7,381 bases of DNA. Origin: an uncultured Clostridia bacterium. Lineage in GTDB: Bacteria > Bacillota > Clostridia > Oscillospirales > Acutalibacteraceae. This document shows, piece after piece, positions 1 through 5,458 of the stretch. Below the pieces are notes generated by a model. The model worked only from the letters and a program-made list of their open reading frames with translations. It did not search any database and had not been told where the DNA came from. Position numbers and translations under genes: made by a program. Numbering within the stretch: position 1 is the stretch's first letter; the number at the start of each line of letters is the position of its first letter. The DNA is taken from the NCBI GenBank assembly GCA_947165115.1, contig CAMUZD010000078.1, positions 1 to 7,381 of the forward strand, read 5' to 3'.

Positions 1-988
1 CATCGGCAACTGCACCACCTCCCCCGGAAAAATCATGGTCGAGTGCGCGGAGCTGCTTGTCGATACGGTCAAGAGCCCCGACTGGGCGTTCTTCGCAAAG
101 AACGGTAACGACGCGACAATGGGCGCCATCCTCACCGCGAGAGCTCATACCCACCGCAAGAAGCTGATATTCTTCAACGGTTTCTATCACGGCACCTCCC
201 CCTTCGTTCAGAAGATTGACTATCCCGGCATCGTTCCCGGCGATGTTGAAAACAATATATATGTAAACTGGGATGATATCGAGGGCTTCAAGAAGGTCTG
301 CGAAGAGAACAAGGGCGAAATCGCCGCTCTCATCGCTCAGCCCTACGACCACGGCAACTTCTATGACAACAAATTCCCCAAAGAGGGCTTCTGGCAGGCA
401 ATCAGAAAGATCTGTACAGATGAAGGAATCGTTCTTATTGTTGACGATGTCCGCGCCGGATTCCGCCTTGATATTCAGGGCTCCGACCATTATTTCGGAT
501 TTGAAGCGGATATTCTCTGCTTCTGCAAGGCCCTTGCAAACGGCTATAATATGAGCTGCTTCATGGGTAAGGAATTCCTTATGAGCGCGGCTTCGAGCCT
601 CTCCTACACCGGTTCATACTGGATGAGCTCCGTTCCCTTCGCGGCGTGTATCGCCTGCGTCAACAAGCTCAAGAAACTCGACGCTCCGAAGCTCTTCAAG
701 GAACTCGGCACGAAACTTACCGACGGCTTCAAAGAGGCAGGTAAAGCAAACGGCTTCGATCTTGTCGTTTCCGGCGCCCCCGCTCTCTTCTATCTCAGAA
801 TCGCAAACGATGACAGCATGATGCTTCATCAGGAGTGGATTGCGGAATGCGTAAACAGAGGCCTCTTCCTCGCTTCGCACCATAACCACTTCATCAACGC
901 TTCTCTGACCGACGAGGATATCAAGGAATCCATCGAAATCGCCGAGGATGCCTTCCACGCAGTCAAGAAGAATCACCCCGAACTGTAA
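1..988 (+). CDS. Class III PLP-dependent aminotransferase, glutamate-1-semialdehyde-aminotransferase-like (5' truncated by window edge)
   Basis: The frame is open to the left edge (first full codon at 2), so the N-terminus lies outside; the Met at 35 is internal and 11 in-frame residues precede it. Numbering from that Met, NGNDAT at 23-28 matches the SGTEAT phosphate-cup motif of GSA aminotransferases, with Asp replacing the usual Glu. YHG at 51-53 is also a family feature. VDDVRAGFR (136-144) matches the DEVxTGFR motif, where D137 should contact the PLP ring nitrogen. K165 in FCKALANGY is the expected Schiff-base lysine. These assignments are by eye against the known fold-type I pattern. The enzyme should move an amino group between an amino acid or amine and a keto or aldehyde substrate. 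True hemL is possible, but the next genes are a split transketolase rather than tetrapyrrole genes, so I infer another, unknown substrate. It is the first visible gene of a four-gene operon; 27 nt separate it from the next start. Confidence 0.88.
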   Translation, partial: IGNCTTSPGKIMVECAELLVDTVKSPDWAFFAKNGNDATMGAILTARAHTHRKKLIFFNGFYHGTSPFVQKIDYPGIVPGDVENNIYVNWDDIEGFKKVCEENKGEIAALIAQPYDHGNFYDNKFPKEGFWQAIRKICTDEGIVLIVDDVRAGFRLDIQGSDHYFGFEADILCFCKALANGYNMSCFMGKEFLMSAASSLSYTGSYWMSSVPFAACIACVNKLKKLDAPKLFKELGTKLTDGFKEAGKANGFDLVVSGAPALFYLRIANDDSMMLHQEWIAECVNRGLFLASHHNHFINASLTDEDIKESIEIAEDAFHAVKKNHPEL

Positions 989-1015
989 TTTGTAATTATT
1001 TAAGGAGGAATAATT

Positions 1016-1894
1016 ATGGCTTTATCAAAACAGGAATGGCTTGACCTCGAAAAAAAGGTCAATGACCTTCGCCACCTGACCCTTCAGACTACGGTCTGGG
1101 CGGGCAGCGGCCACCTCGGCGGCGGTATGTCCGTGCTCGATCTTCTCACTGTTCTCTATTACAAGTATCTCAACATCAAGGTTGACGATCCCAAGTGGGA
1201 AGACAGAGACAGATTCATCCTTTCAAAAGGTCATGCAGCCATTGCCTACGCTCCCGTGCTCTGTGACAAGGGCTTCAACGATCCCGAAATGCTCAAGACC
1301 TTCAACCTCTCCGGCTCGAAGATGGGTATGCACCTCGACTCAAACAAGGTCGTAGGCGTTGACGCTTCCACCGGCTCACTCGGCCACGGCGCGTCAATAG
1401 CGGCAGGCACCGCTCTCGCCGCAAGAATTCTCGGCAAATCCTACCTTACTTATATAGTCACCGGCGACGGCGAACTTGACGAGGGCTCAAACTGGGAAGC
1501 ATTCATGACAATGAATCATTATAAGCTTTCCAACTGCATCGTTTTTGTTGACAGAAACCACAATATGATCGACGGCAACACCGAAGACGTCATGGCTCTC
1601 GAGCCGCTCGCAGATAAATTCGTCGCATTCGGCTTCAACACCGTAACCGTTGACGGCAATAATATCAAAGAGCTCTGCGATGCAATCGACGCCGCAATCG
1701 AGCGCTCAAAAGAGGCTCAGGCTCCGACCTGCATCATCATGGATACGCTCAAGGGCGCAGGCCTTACCAGCGTTCAGGGCGATTACCATACTCACTACAT
1801 GGCAATCGACGATCCCACTTTCGAGAAATACAATGCAGAACTTGACGCTTATTATGCCGAGCGTGTAGCGCGCGCAGAAAAGGAGGCTGAATAA
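1016..1894 (+). CDS. Transketolase, N-terminal (ThDP/Mg2+-binding) subunit
   Basis: This 292-residue protein is the length expected for the N half of a two-subunit transketolase. The ThDP diphosphate-domain landmarks are present: SGHLGG with H33, SKGH with H73, GSLGHG at 120-125, and GDGELDEG starting at G150. D151 and N181, the latter in the segment leading to IDG, are 30 residues apart and should be the Mg2+ ligands. Together with the next gene's product it should form the cytoplasmic enzyme that moves a two-carbon ketol unit between sugars. The start is well supported: AAGGAGG at 1002-1008 lies 7 nt before the ATG. The stop is 1 nt from the next start, so the subunits are probably made in equal amounts by coupled translation. 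Whether it serves the pentose-phosphate pathway or a special pathway cannot be read from this subunit; the neighbours favour the latter. Split transketolases with dedicated roles are known, for example in sulfoquinovose (sulfo-TK) and apiose breakdown and in rifamycin-type AHBA synthesis. Confidence 0.93.
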   Translation: MALSKQEWLDLEKKVNDLRHLTLQTTVWAGSGHLGGGMSVLDLLTVLYYKYLNIKVDDPKWEDRDRFILSKGHAAIAYAPVLCDKGFNDPEMLKTFNLSGSKMGMHLDSNKVVGVDASTGSLGHGASIAAGTALAARILGKSYLTYIVTGDGELDEGSNWEAFMTMNHYKLSNCIVFVDRNHNMIDGNTEDVMALEPLADKFVAFGFNTVTVDGNNIKELCDAIDAAIERSKEAQAPTCIIMDTLKGAGLTSVQGDYHTHYMAIDDPTFEKYNAELDAYYAERVARAEKEAE

Positions 1895-1895
1895 T

Positions 1896-2903
1896 ATGGC
1901 AGGCGGATTTGTATATAACGCAATAGACCAGACCGAAGTTGCAACAGCCGAAATATACGGCAAGGCAATAGCGGATATTATGCTCAATGACCCCAAGGTT
2001 GTCGCCATCACAGCCGACCTTGCAAAATCAACCAAACTCGGCGATGTTCTCAAGGTTTGTCCCGAGAGAGTCATCAATGTAGGTATAGCGGAGCAGGATA
2101 TGATGGGCGTTGCCGCAGGTATGGCAAAAGCCGGCATCATCCCCTTCGTTTCGGGCTTCTCCGCATTCTGCTCAATGAGAGCATGCGACCAGCTTCATAC
2201 CGACATCTGCTATCAGAAAGCAAATGTTAAAATCGTTGCCACCCATTCGGGCACTTCCTTCGGCCAGGCGGGCTCCACCCACCACGCCATCGCGGACCTT
2301 GCAATCACAAGATCCCTCCCGAATCTCACCGTTATCTGCCCCGCAGACGGTTTTGAGACGGCAAACGCAGTAAACGCGGCTTACAACACCGAAGGCCCGT
2401 TCTATATCAGAATCAACCGCGGCTTCGACCTCGTTCTCTATGATAATATGGATTACGGCTTCGAGGTCGGCAAGGCTGTTACAATCAACGAGGGCACCGA
2501 CATCACCGTCATCGCCTGCGGCTCCTGCGTTGCGCAGGCCAAGAAGGCGGCCGAATTCCTCAAGAATGCGGACGGTCTGAGCGTCAGAGTTCTCAATATG
2601 CATACAATCAAACCCATCGATAAGGAAGCTATTCTCAAGGCAGTTCTTGAAACCAGAAGAATCATCACGGTTGAGGATCACCTCACCACCGGCGGTCTCG
2701 GCTCGGCAGTTTCCGAAGTCGTCGTCGAGAGCGGCAAGGCCTGCGCATTCAAGATGCTCGGCCACGAATCCTTCGCAATGATCGGCCTTCAGGAAGACAT
2801 CATGGCAGACGCGGGCATCGATGCCAACGGCATTATCGCCTCTGTCCGTGAGGTTATGAAGAAAGACTTCGAAGAAGATAACGACTGGGACGACGAATAT
2901 TGA
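1896..2903 (+). CDS. Transketolase, C-terminal (pyrimidine-domain) subunit
   Basis: This 335-residue partner carries the pyrimidine (PYR) domain at about residues 14-180 and the C-terminal transketolase domain at about 190-320. NVGIAEQDM (61-69) contains E66, the Glu that activates the ThDP aminopyrimidine. ATHSGTSFGQAGSTHH (115-130) supplies H117 and H129, which match the substrate histidines of full-length transketolases. YIRINRG (170-176) holds R175, and S45 in AKSTK is another likely phosphate contact. The TR-x-x-YG motif usual near the start of this domain reads TAEIYG (17-22), so the phosphate-binding Arg (R358 in E. coli TktA, by my alignment) is Ala18. VEDHLTTGGLGSAV (259-272) is typical of the C-terminal domain. 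AAAAGGAGG-type ribosome site at 1878-1886 sits inside the previous gene's end. The C-terminus is very acidic. A DXS-like role is unlikely because the enzyme is split and lacks DXS-specific insertions. Confidence 0.92.
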   Translation: MAGGFVYNAIDQTEVATAEIYGKAIADIMLNDPKVVAITADLAKSTKLGDVLKVCPERVINVGIAEQDMMGVAAGMAKAGIIPFVSGFSAFCSMRACDQLHTDICYQKANVKIVATHSGTSFGQAGSTHHAIADLAITRSLPNLTVICPADGFETANAVNAAYNTEGPFYIRINRGFDLVLYDNMDYGFEVGKAVTINEGTDITVIACGSCVAQAKKAAEFLKNADGLSVRVLNMHTIKPIDKEAILKAVLETRRIITVEDHLTTGGLGSAVSEVVVESGKACAFKMLGHESFAMIGLQEDIMADAGIDANGIIASVREVMKKDFEEDNDWDDEY

Positions 2904-2923
2904 TATCTCGTAATCCCGACACG

Positions 2924-2928
2924 AAAGG
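2924..2928 (+). promoter_or_regulatory. Ribosome binding site that decides the start of the SCP2-like gene
   Basis: AAAGG ends 9 nt before the ATG at 2938 and 0 nt before the ATG at 2929. Only the later ATG has usable spacing, so the protein should start MASRDD. It is weaker than the AGGAGG sites of the two transketolase genes. Confidence 0.7.
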
Positions 2929-2937
2929 ATGATTTAT

Positions 2938-3750
2938 ATGGCTTCAAGAGACGATATGTTTACCAATAAACTGTTTCTCTGCGGCGCTCTTCCTCTGATG
3001 AAAACGATTGCGACGGATGTTCCCGACCTCGCCAAGAAGTTTGCGAATACCCACGCTGTCATTCAGATAAGCGCGGATGATCCCGACGCTCCCGACGGCA
3101 AGTATGCCACGCATTTTGTCATCAATTCGGGCGAATGGGTAGTCCACGCCGACAAGGTCAGCGACAAAGAGCATACGGATATTGAGCTTGAATTCAAGAG
3201 CGTGGAGCAGATGAACGCCTTCTTCAAGGGCACAATCGGTCCCAAGACTCTTCCGAAAATGCACGGAATCGCAAAGAAACCCGGCGTATTTCTTTCCTTC
3301 ATGATGGTGCTGCTCAAGATGAGCTCGCTCCTTACCGCGAAAGAGGCTCCCGAGGATGAGGATACACAGCGCCTCATGGTCAAATGCTTCTTCTATCTGC
3401 TTACCAGCGGTATCAGCACCCTGAATAAACAGGGCCACGAAGAGGTTCACGACTGGACTCTCAAGAGCCCCGACAGAGTCTATGCTCTCGCGGTTCAGGA
3501 TCACCCCGAGGTTTCGGCGTTCATCAGAATCAAGGCAGGCCACTCCAAGGCCGGCAGAGGCGAATACAAGAGAGCAATGCCTTTCTTCACCCTTCGCTTC
3601 GATTCCTTCAAGAGCGCTCTCGGCACCCTCCTCGGCACAGACGATATGCTTGACGCGACCAAAAACGGCAGAATCGTAATGGACGGCGGCCCCGAATTCG
3701 GCGCCCAGTTCGGCGGATTCCTTCTCACCGTCGGCGGTTACGTTCAGTAA
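2938..3750 (+). CDS. Protein with two SCP2-like (sterol-carrier-protein-2 fold) halves, function unknown
   Basis: The protein has 270 residues from the ATG at 2938. An in-frame ATG at 2929 overlaps the ribosome site (AAAGGATG, 2924-2931), so the later start is preferred. The first half (about 30-112) holds IELEFKSVEQMNAFFKGTIG (82-101) followed by LPKMHG (105-110), which resembles the strand-helix-strand core of SCP2 domains. The second half (about 171-262) repeats the layout with FTLRFDSFKSALGTLLG (217-233), then GRIVMDG (244-250). A hydrophobic, Met/Leu-rich stretch (117-160) joins them; it is not a convincing membrane segment and there is no signal peptide, so the protein is probably cytoplasmic. 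SCP2-fold proteins bind hydrophobic ligands in a tunnel, but no ligand can be named here. It is the last gene before a strong terminator and lies 34 nt after the transketolase C subunit, so it probably serves the same pathway. It has the same AGA/CGC arginine codon bias as its neighbours. Confidence 0.7.
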   Translation: MASRDDMFTNKLFLCGALPLMKTIATDVPDLAKKFANTHAVIQISADDPDAPDGKYATHFVINSGEWVVHADKVSDKEHTDIELEFKSVEQMNAFFKGTIGPKTLPKMHGIAKKPGVFLSFMMVLLKMSSLLTAKEAPEDEDTQRLMVKCFFYLLTSGISTLNKQGHEEVHDWTLKSPDRVYALAVQDHPEVSAFIRIKAGHSKAGRGEYKRAMPFFTLRFDSFKSALGTLLGTDDMLDATKNGRIVMDGGPEFGAQFGGFLLTVGGYVQ

Positions 3751-3754
3751 TACT

Positions 3755-3768
3755 CCATAGGGTTGAAT
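3755..3768 (+). repeat. 14-nt direct repeat, copy 1 (CCATAGGGTTGAAT)
   Basis: This copy matches 13 of 14 bases of the copy at 3869-3882. It stands 12 nt before the stem of the + operon terminator. Its function is unknown. Confidence 0.6.
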
Positions 3769-3780
3769 AATTGCGGCAAA

Positions 3781-3809
3781 GCCCTCTCCGGCGGCGGAGA
3801 GGGCAATTT
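3781..3809 (+). terminator. Intrinsic terminator of the aminotransferase-transketolase operon
   Basis: A perfect 10-bp GC-rich stem (GCCCTCTCCG at 3781-3790 and CGGAGAGGGC at 3795-3804) with a GCGG loop is followed by AATTTTTAT. It lies 30 nt after the stop of the SCP2-like gene and closes the + operon. The tail on the other strand (TTTGCC) is weak, so it works mainly in the + direction. Confidence 0.93.
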
Positions 3810-3830
3810 TTATAAACCGAAAAATCTATT

Positions 3831-3868
3831 AAAAAGATCAGGAGCCCTGCTTTTCAGCAGGGCTCTGA
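3831..3868 (-). terminator. Intrinsic terminator facing the YlmH-like gene
   Basis: A 9-bp stem (GAGCCCTGC 3842-3850 with GCAGGGCTC 3857-3865, loop TTTTCA) extends by 3 bp (TCA 3838-3840 with TGA 3866-3868) past a bulged G at 3841. Read on the - strand, the stem is followed two bases later by TTTTT (3835-3831), then by a second T run further on. On the + strand the tail is CCATGGGG, so the polarity is -. It probably ends the flavin reductase/ylmH-like transcript about 160 nt after the ylmH-like stop. Confidence 0.75.
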
Positions 3869-3882
3869 CCATGGGGTTGAAT
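3869..3882 (+). repeat. 14-nt direct repeat, copy 2 (CCATGGGGTTGAAT)
   Basis: This copy differs from the one at 3755-3768 only at its fifth base. It stands 18 nt before the third stem-loop (3901-3932), so each copy precedes a hairpin by a similar distance. Its function is unknown. Confidence 0.6.
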
Positions 3883-3900
3883 TGAGGAGGGGTATTGCTT

Positions 3901-3932
3901 GGACTTCGGGAGTTGCGGCTCTCCCTGAGTCC
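3901..3932. other. Unassigned stem-loop in the convergent intergenic region
   Basis: GGACT (3901-3905) pairs with AGTCC (3928-3932), and GGGAG (3908-3912) with CTCCC (3921-3925), around a 2x2 internal loop and an 8-nt terminal loop. On the + strand it is followed by GTCTTTATATT, a poor T tract; on the - strand the tail is not T-rich. It could be a weak + terminator, part of the 3' UTR of the ylmH-like transcript that protects or processes it, or a remnant of a lost element. From 3946 to 4026 the sequence is AT-rich and I see no further feature there. Confidence 0.55.
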
Positions 3933-4026
3933 GTCTTTATATTAACCGACACATATTAAGCCGGTATGAACAAAAATTAAAAAATCAGCAGACAATTTGT
4001 TAATTCAAAAATCGAAAAATCGGCTC

Positions 4027-4830
4027 CTATTTCACCGTAAATCTTATTATATTGACTATATCCCTGCCCTTTTTGCTCTTGCCGGGGAGGGCGGAGATTA
4101 TTATCCTGCCCTTATGGCGCAGGGAAATTTTGTCGCCTTCGGCGATTTTCTTATCGGGTTTGACGCATTCGATATCGTTGAGAAAGACCAGCCCCTTCGA
4201 AATCGCCTCGCAGGCTGCCTCGCGCGAGACGCCGAAGCCGTTTTTGACTATGCTGTCAAGGCGCGGGGATGAGACGGTAAACGAATCGGGCACGCCCTCG
4301 TTCCTTGAATAATTCTCAATATTCCACGGCTCGCAGACCTTTATATTCAGCGTGCCTCTGCCCGCGGAGGTAAGGTTTTCGGCAATATATTCCGCCATTG
4401 TTTTCAGAACGGCGATGTGGCAACCTTCCTTTGAAACCATGATGTCGCCGGTCGTGTCGCGGCTGATTCCGAGGCCCATCAGCGCGCCGAGATAATCGCG
4501 GTGCGTAAGTTCCTTCGAGAATCTGTCCTTTTTGATTTCGAGAATTGAAACAGGGCAGTCGGCGGGAGAATTCTCAAAGAATTCCGAGAGAGCGGCATAA
4601 TCCCGGGCCTCGATATATTCGGGCAGAAAAACCGCGATGCTGCGCTCGGCCTCCTCAAATCCTCCGTAGAATATGCGCCGCACTCCGTAGGGCAGGCGCA
4701 GGCCGGCCGCGAGCGATTTTTCGTGCATATCAAGGAATTTCGAGCAGGTTATCATCTGATTTGAGGCGCACTGCTCCGCCTTTTCCGCCAGAAAAGAAGT
4801 CAGAATTCTGTCGTCAGGCGTCATTTTCAT
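4027..4830 (-). CDS. ylmH: YlmH/RqcP2-type S4-domain RNA-binding protein
   Basis: The product has 267 residues from the ATG at 4830, close to the usual YlmH length. RRIFYGGFEEAER (51-63) and AVFLPEY (66-72) match the N-terminal part of the family. HRDYLGALMGLGISRDTTGD (110-129) matches its most conserved stretch (HRDFLGALLGLGIxRxxxGD). PRLDSIVKNGF through the RHKGR segment (about 189-242) is the C-terminal S4 RNA-binding domain. Bacillus and Staphylococcus relatives act on 50S subunits carrying peptidyl-tRNA in ribosome-associated quality control; that role is carried over from the family. Two starts are possible: the ATG at 4830 is only 3 nt from AAAGG (4838-4834), while the ATG at 4824 has 9-nt spacing and may be the true one. 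Either start overlaps the end of the upstream gene, so translation is probably coupled. Its CGG arginine codons contrast with the AGA/CGC bias of the + operon. No cell-division genes flank it, unlike the classical ylm cluster. Confidence 0.88.
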   Translation of the reverse strand: MKMTPDDRILTSFLAEKAEQCASNQMITCSKFLDMHEKSLAAGLRLPYGVRRIFYGGFEEAERSIAVFLPEYIEARDYAALSEFFENSPADCPVSILEIKKDRFSKELTHRDYLGALMGLGISRDTTGDIMVSKEGCHIAVLKTMAEYIAENLTSAGRGTLNIKVCEPWNIENYSRNEGVPDSFTVSSPRLDSIVKNGFGVSREAACEAISKGLVFLNDIECVKPDKKIAEGDKISLRHKGRIIISALPGKSKKGRDIVNIIRFTVK

Positions 4831-5317
4831 ATACCTTTAAGATTTCGCCGACAAACATCTTATGCATATCGCCGCCGGCATACATTCCGTTTATTGACGG
4901 GTCGATGAAGCCCGCCGCCTCAATTTCCTGCGAGGCGGCAACCCTGCAGACGAGCGTATACTTTGCCTCGGCATAGGTTACGGCGCCGTCTGTGAAAACG
5001 GGCGTGAAGCCCGATTCGGCGGTCTTGTCGGTATCCCTGCCGCTCTTAGAGCCGTAAATTCTGCCGAGCGCGCCCTTGTATTTTTCATCATAGAATGAGA
5101 GCGTGAAAAGTCCGCCGTTTTCAAGGAATTCATAGGTGTATCTCGAATGGCGGATGAAAATGAAAGCCGCGTCCATATTCCAGATTTCGCCGAGCGCGCC
5201 CCAGCTGACGGTCATTGAGTTGAATTTTTCTTCGTTTCCCGCGGTCACGAGCCCCCAGCAGTCGTTGATGAGCTCAGTCGCGCTTTTCTTTATATCTCTT
5301 ATGTTTATTTCTTTCAT
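4814..5317 (-). CDS. Flavin reductase-like FMN-binding protein (flavoredoxin family)
   Basis: This 167-residue protein is a typical single-domain member of the flavin reductase-like (DIM6/NTAB) split-barrel family. NSMTVSWGALGEIWN (33-47) and IRHSRYTYEFLE (55-66) are the usual FMN-contacting segments. GRDTDK (93-98) matches a GRDxDK family motif, and the C-terminal GDMHKMFVGEIL (149-160) is the closing strand seen in flavoredoxins. It should bind FMN and pass electrons in the cytoplasm as a homodimer; the partner is unknown. There is no signal peptide. The start is well supported by GGGAGGA at 5330-5324, 6 nt before the ATG. It is the first gene of a two-gene - operon, and its stop overlaps the start of the ylmH-like gene. 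No obvious functional link between the two proteins is visible. Confidence 0.88.
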   Translation of the reverse strand: MKEINIRDIKKSATELINDCWGLVTAGNEEKFNSMTVSWGALGEIWNMDAAFIFIRHSRYTYEFLENGGLFTLSFYDEKYKGALGRIYGSKSGRDTDKTAESGFTPVFTDGAVTYAEAKYTLVCRVAASQEIEAAGFIDPSINGMYAGGDMHKMFVGEILKVYENDA

Positions 5318-5345
5318 GGAATTTCCTCCCGTAATTTATAAGTCC

Positions 5346-5374
5346 ATTATATAATTTTTGCCCGAAAAAATAAA
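5346..5374 (-). promoter_or_regulatory. Predicted sigma-A promoter of the flavin reductase/ylmH-like operon
   Basis: Read on the - strand, a perfect TATAAT -10 (5351-5346) lies 17 nt downstream of a weak -35 (TTTATT, 5374-5369). The expected start near 5339 gives a 5' leader of about 20 nt that just includes the ribosome site. The -10 is strong evidence; the -35 is poor. Confidence 0.55.
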
Positions 5375-5403
5375 GGGATAATTTCAAAACTATTGACTTT
5401 ATT
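5369..5403. promoter_or_regulatory. Possible operator: inverted repeat spanning both -35 regions
   Basis: AATAAAG (5369-5375) and CTTTATT (5397-5403) are a perfect 7-bp inverted repeat with a 21-bp gap. Each arm overlaps one divergent -35 element. A dimeric regulator bound here could control both operons, but the arms are AT-rich and the match may be chance. Confidence 0.3.
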
Positions 5404-5421
5404 ATTCTGTTATGATAAATT
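5393..5421 (+). promoter_or_regulatory. Predicted sigma-A promoter (extended -10) of the ABC importer operon
   Basis: TTGACT (5393-5398), a 17-nt spacer and TAAATT (5416-5421), preceded by TG at 5413-5414, make an extended -10 promoter. Transcription would begin near 5428, giving a leader of about 30 nt with GGAGGG at 5447-5452, 6 nt before the ATG. The leader is too short for a riboswitch, so control is probably by a protein at the divergent region. Confidence 0.78.
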
Positions 5422-5458
5422 TTAAGAGCAAGTTAATATTAAAATCGGAGGGTTATTT

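Noticed and set aside
2172..2765. Long open frame on the - strand (197 codons) opposite the transketolase C subunit
   Set aside because: It lies wholly inside a gene with clear catalytic motifs, shows no recognisable domain and no ribosome site, and is explained by the biased codons of the + strand gene.
2944..3543. Open frame on the - strand (199 codons) opposite the SCP2-like gene
   Set aside because: It has no supporting ribosome site or motif, while the + frame is in operon order with a terminator behind it.
3895..3945. Leucine-rich 16-codon mini-ORF with TTG start after GAGGAGG (3884-3890)
   Set aside because: It looks like a leader peptide, but the spacing is only 4 nt, the start is TTG, it coincides with a stem-loop, and no + strand gene follows that it could control.
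5428..5458. Riboswitch or leader RNA before the binding-protein gene
   Set aside because: The predicted leader is only about 30 nt, with no stem-loop beyond the ribosome site.
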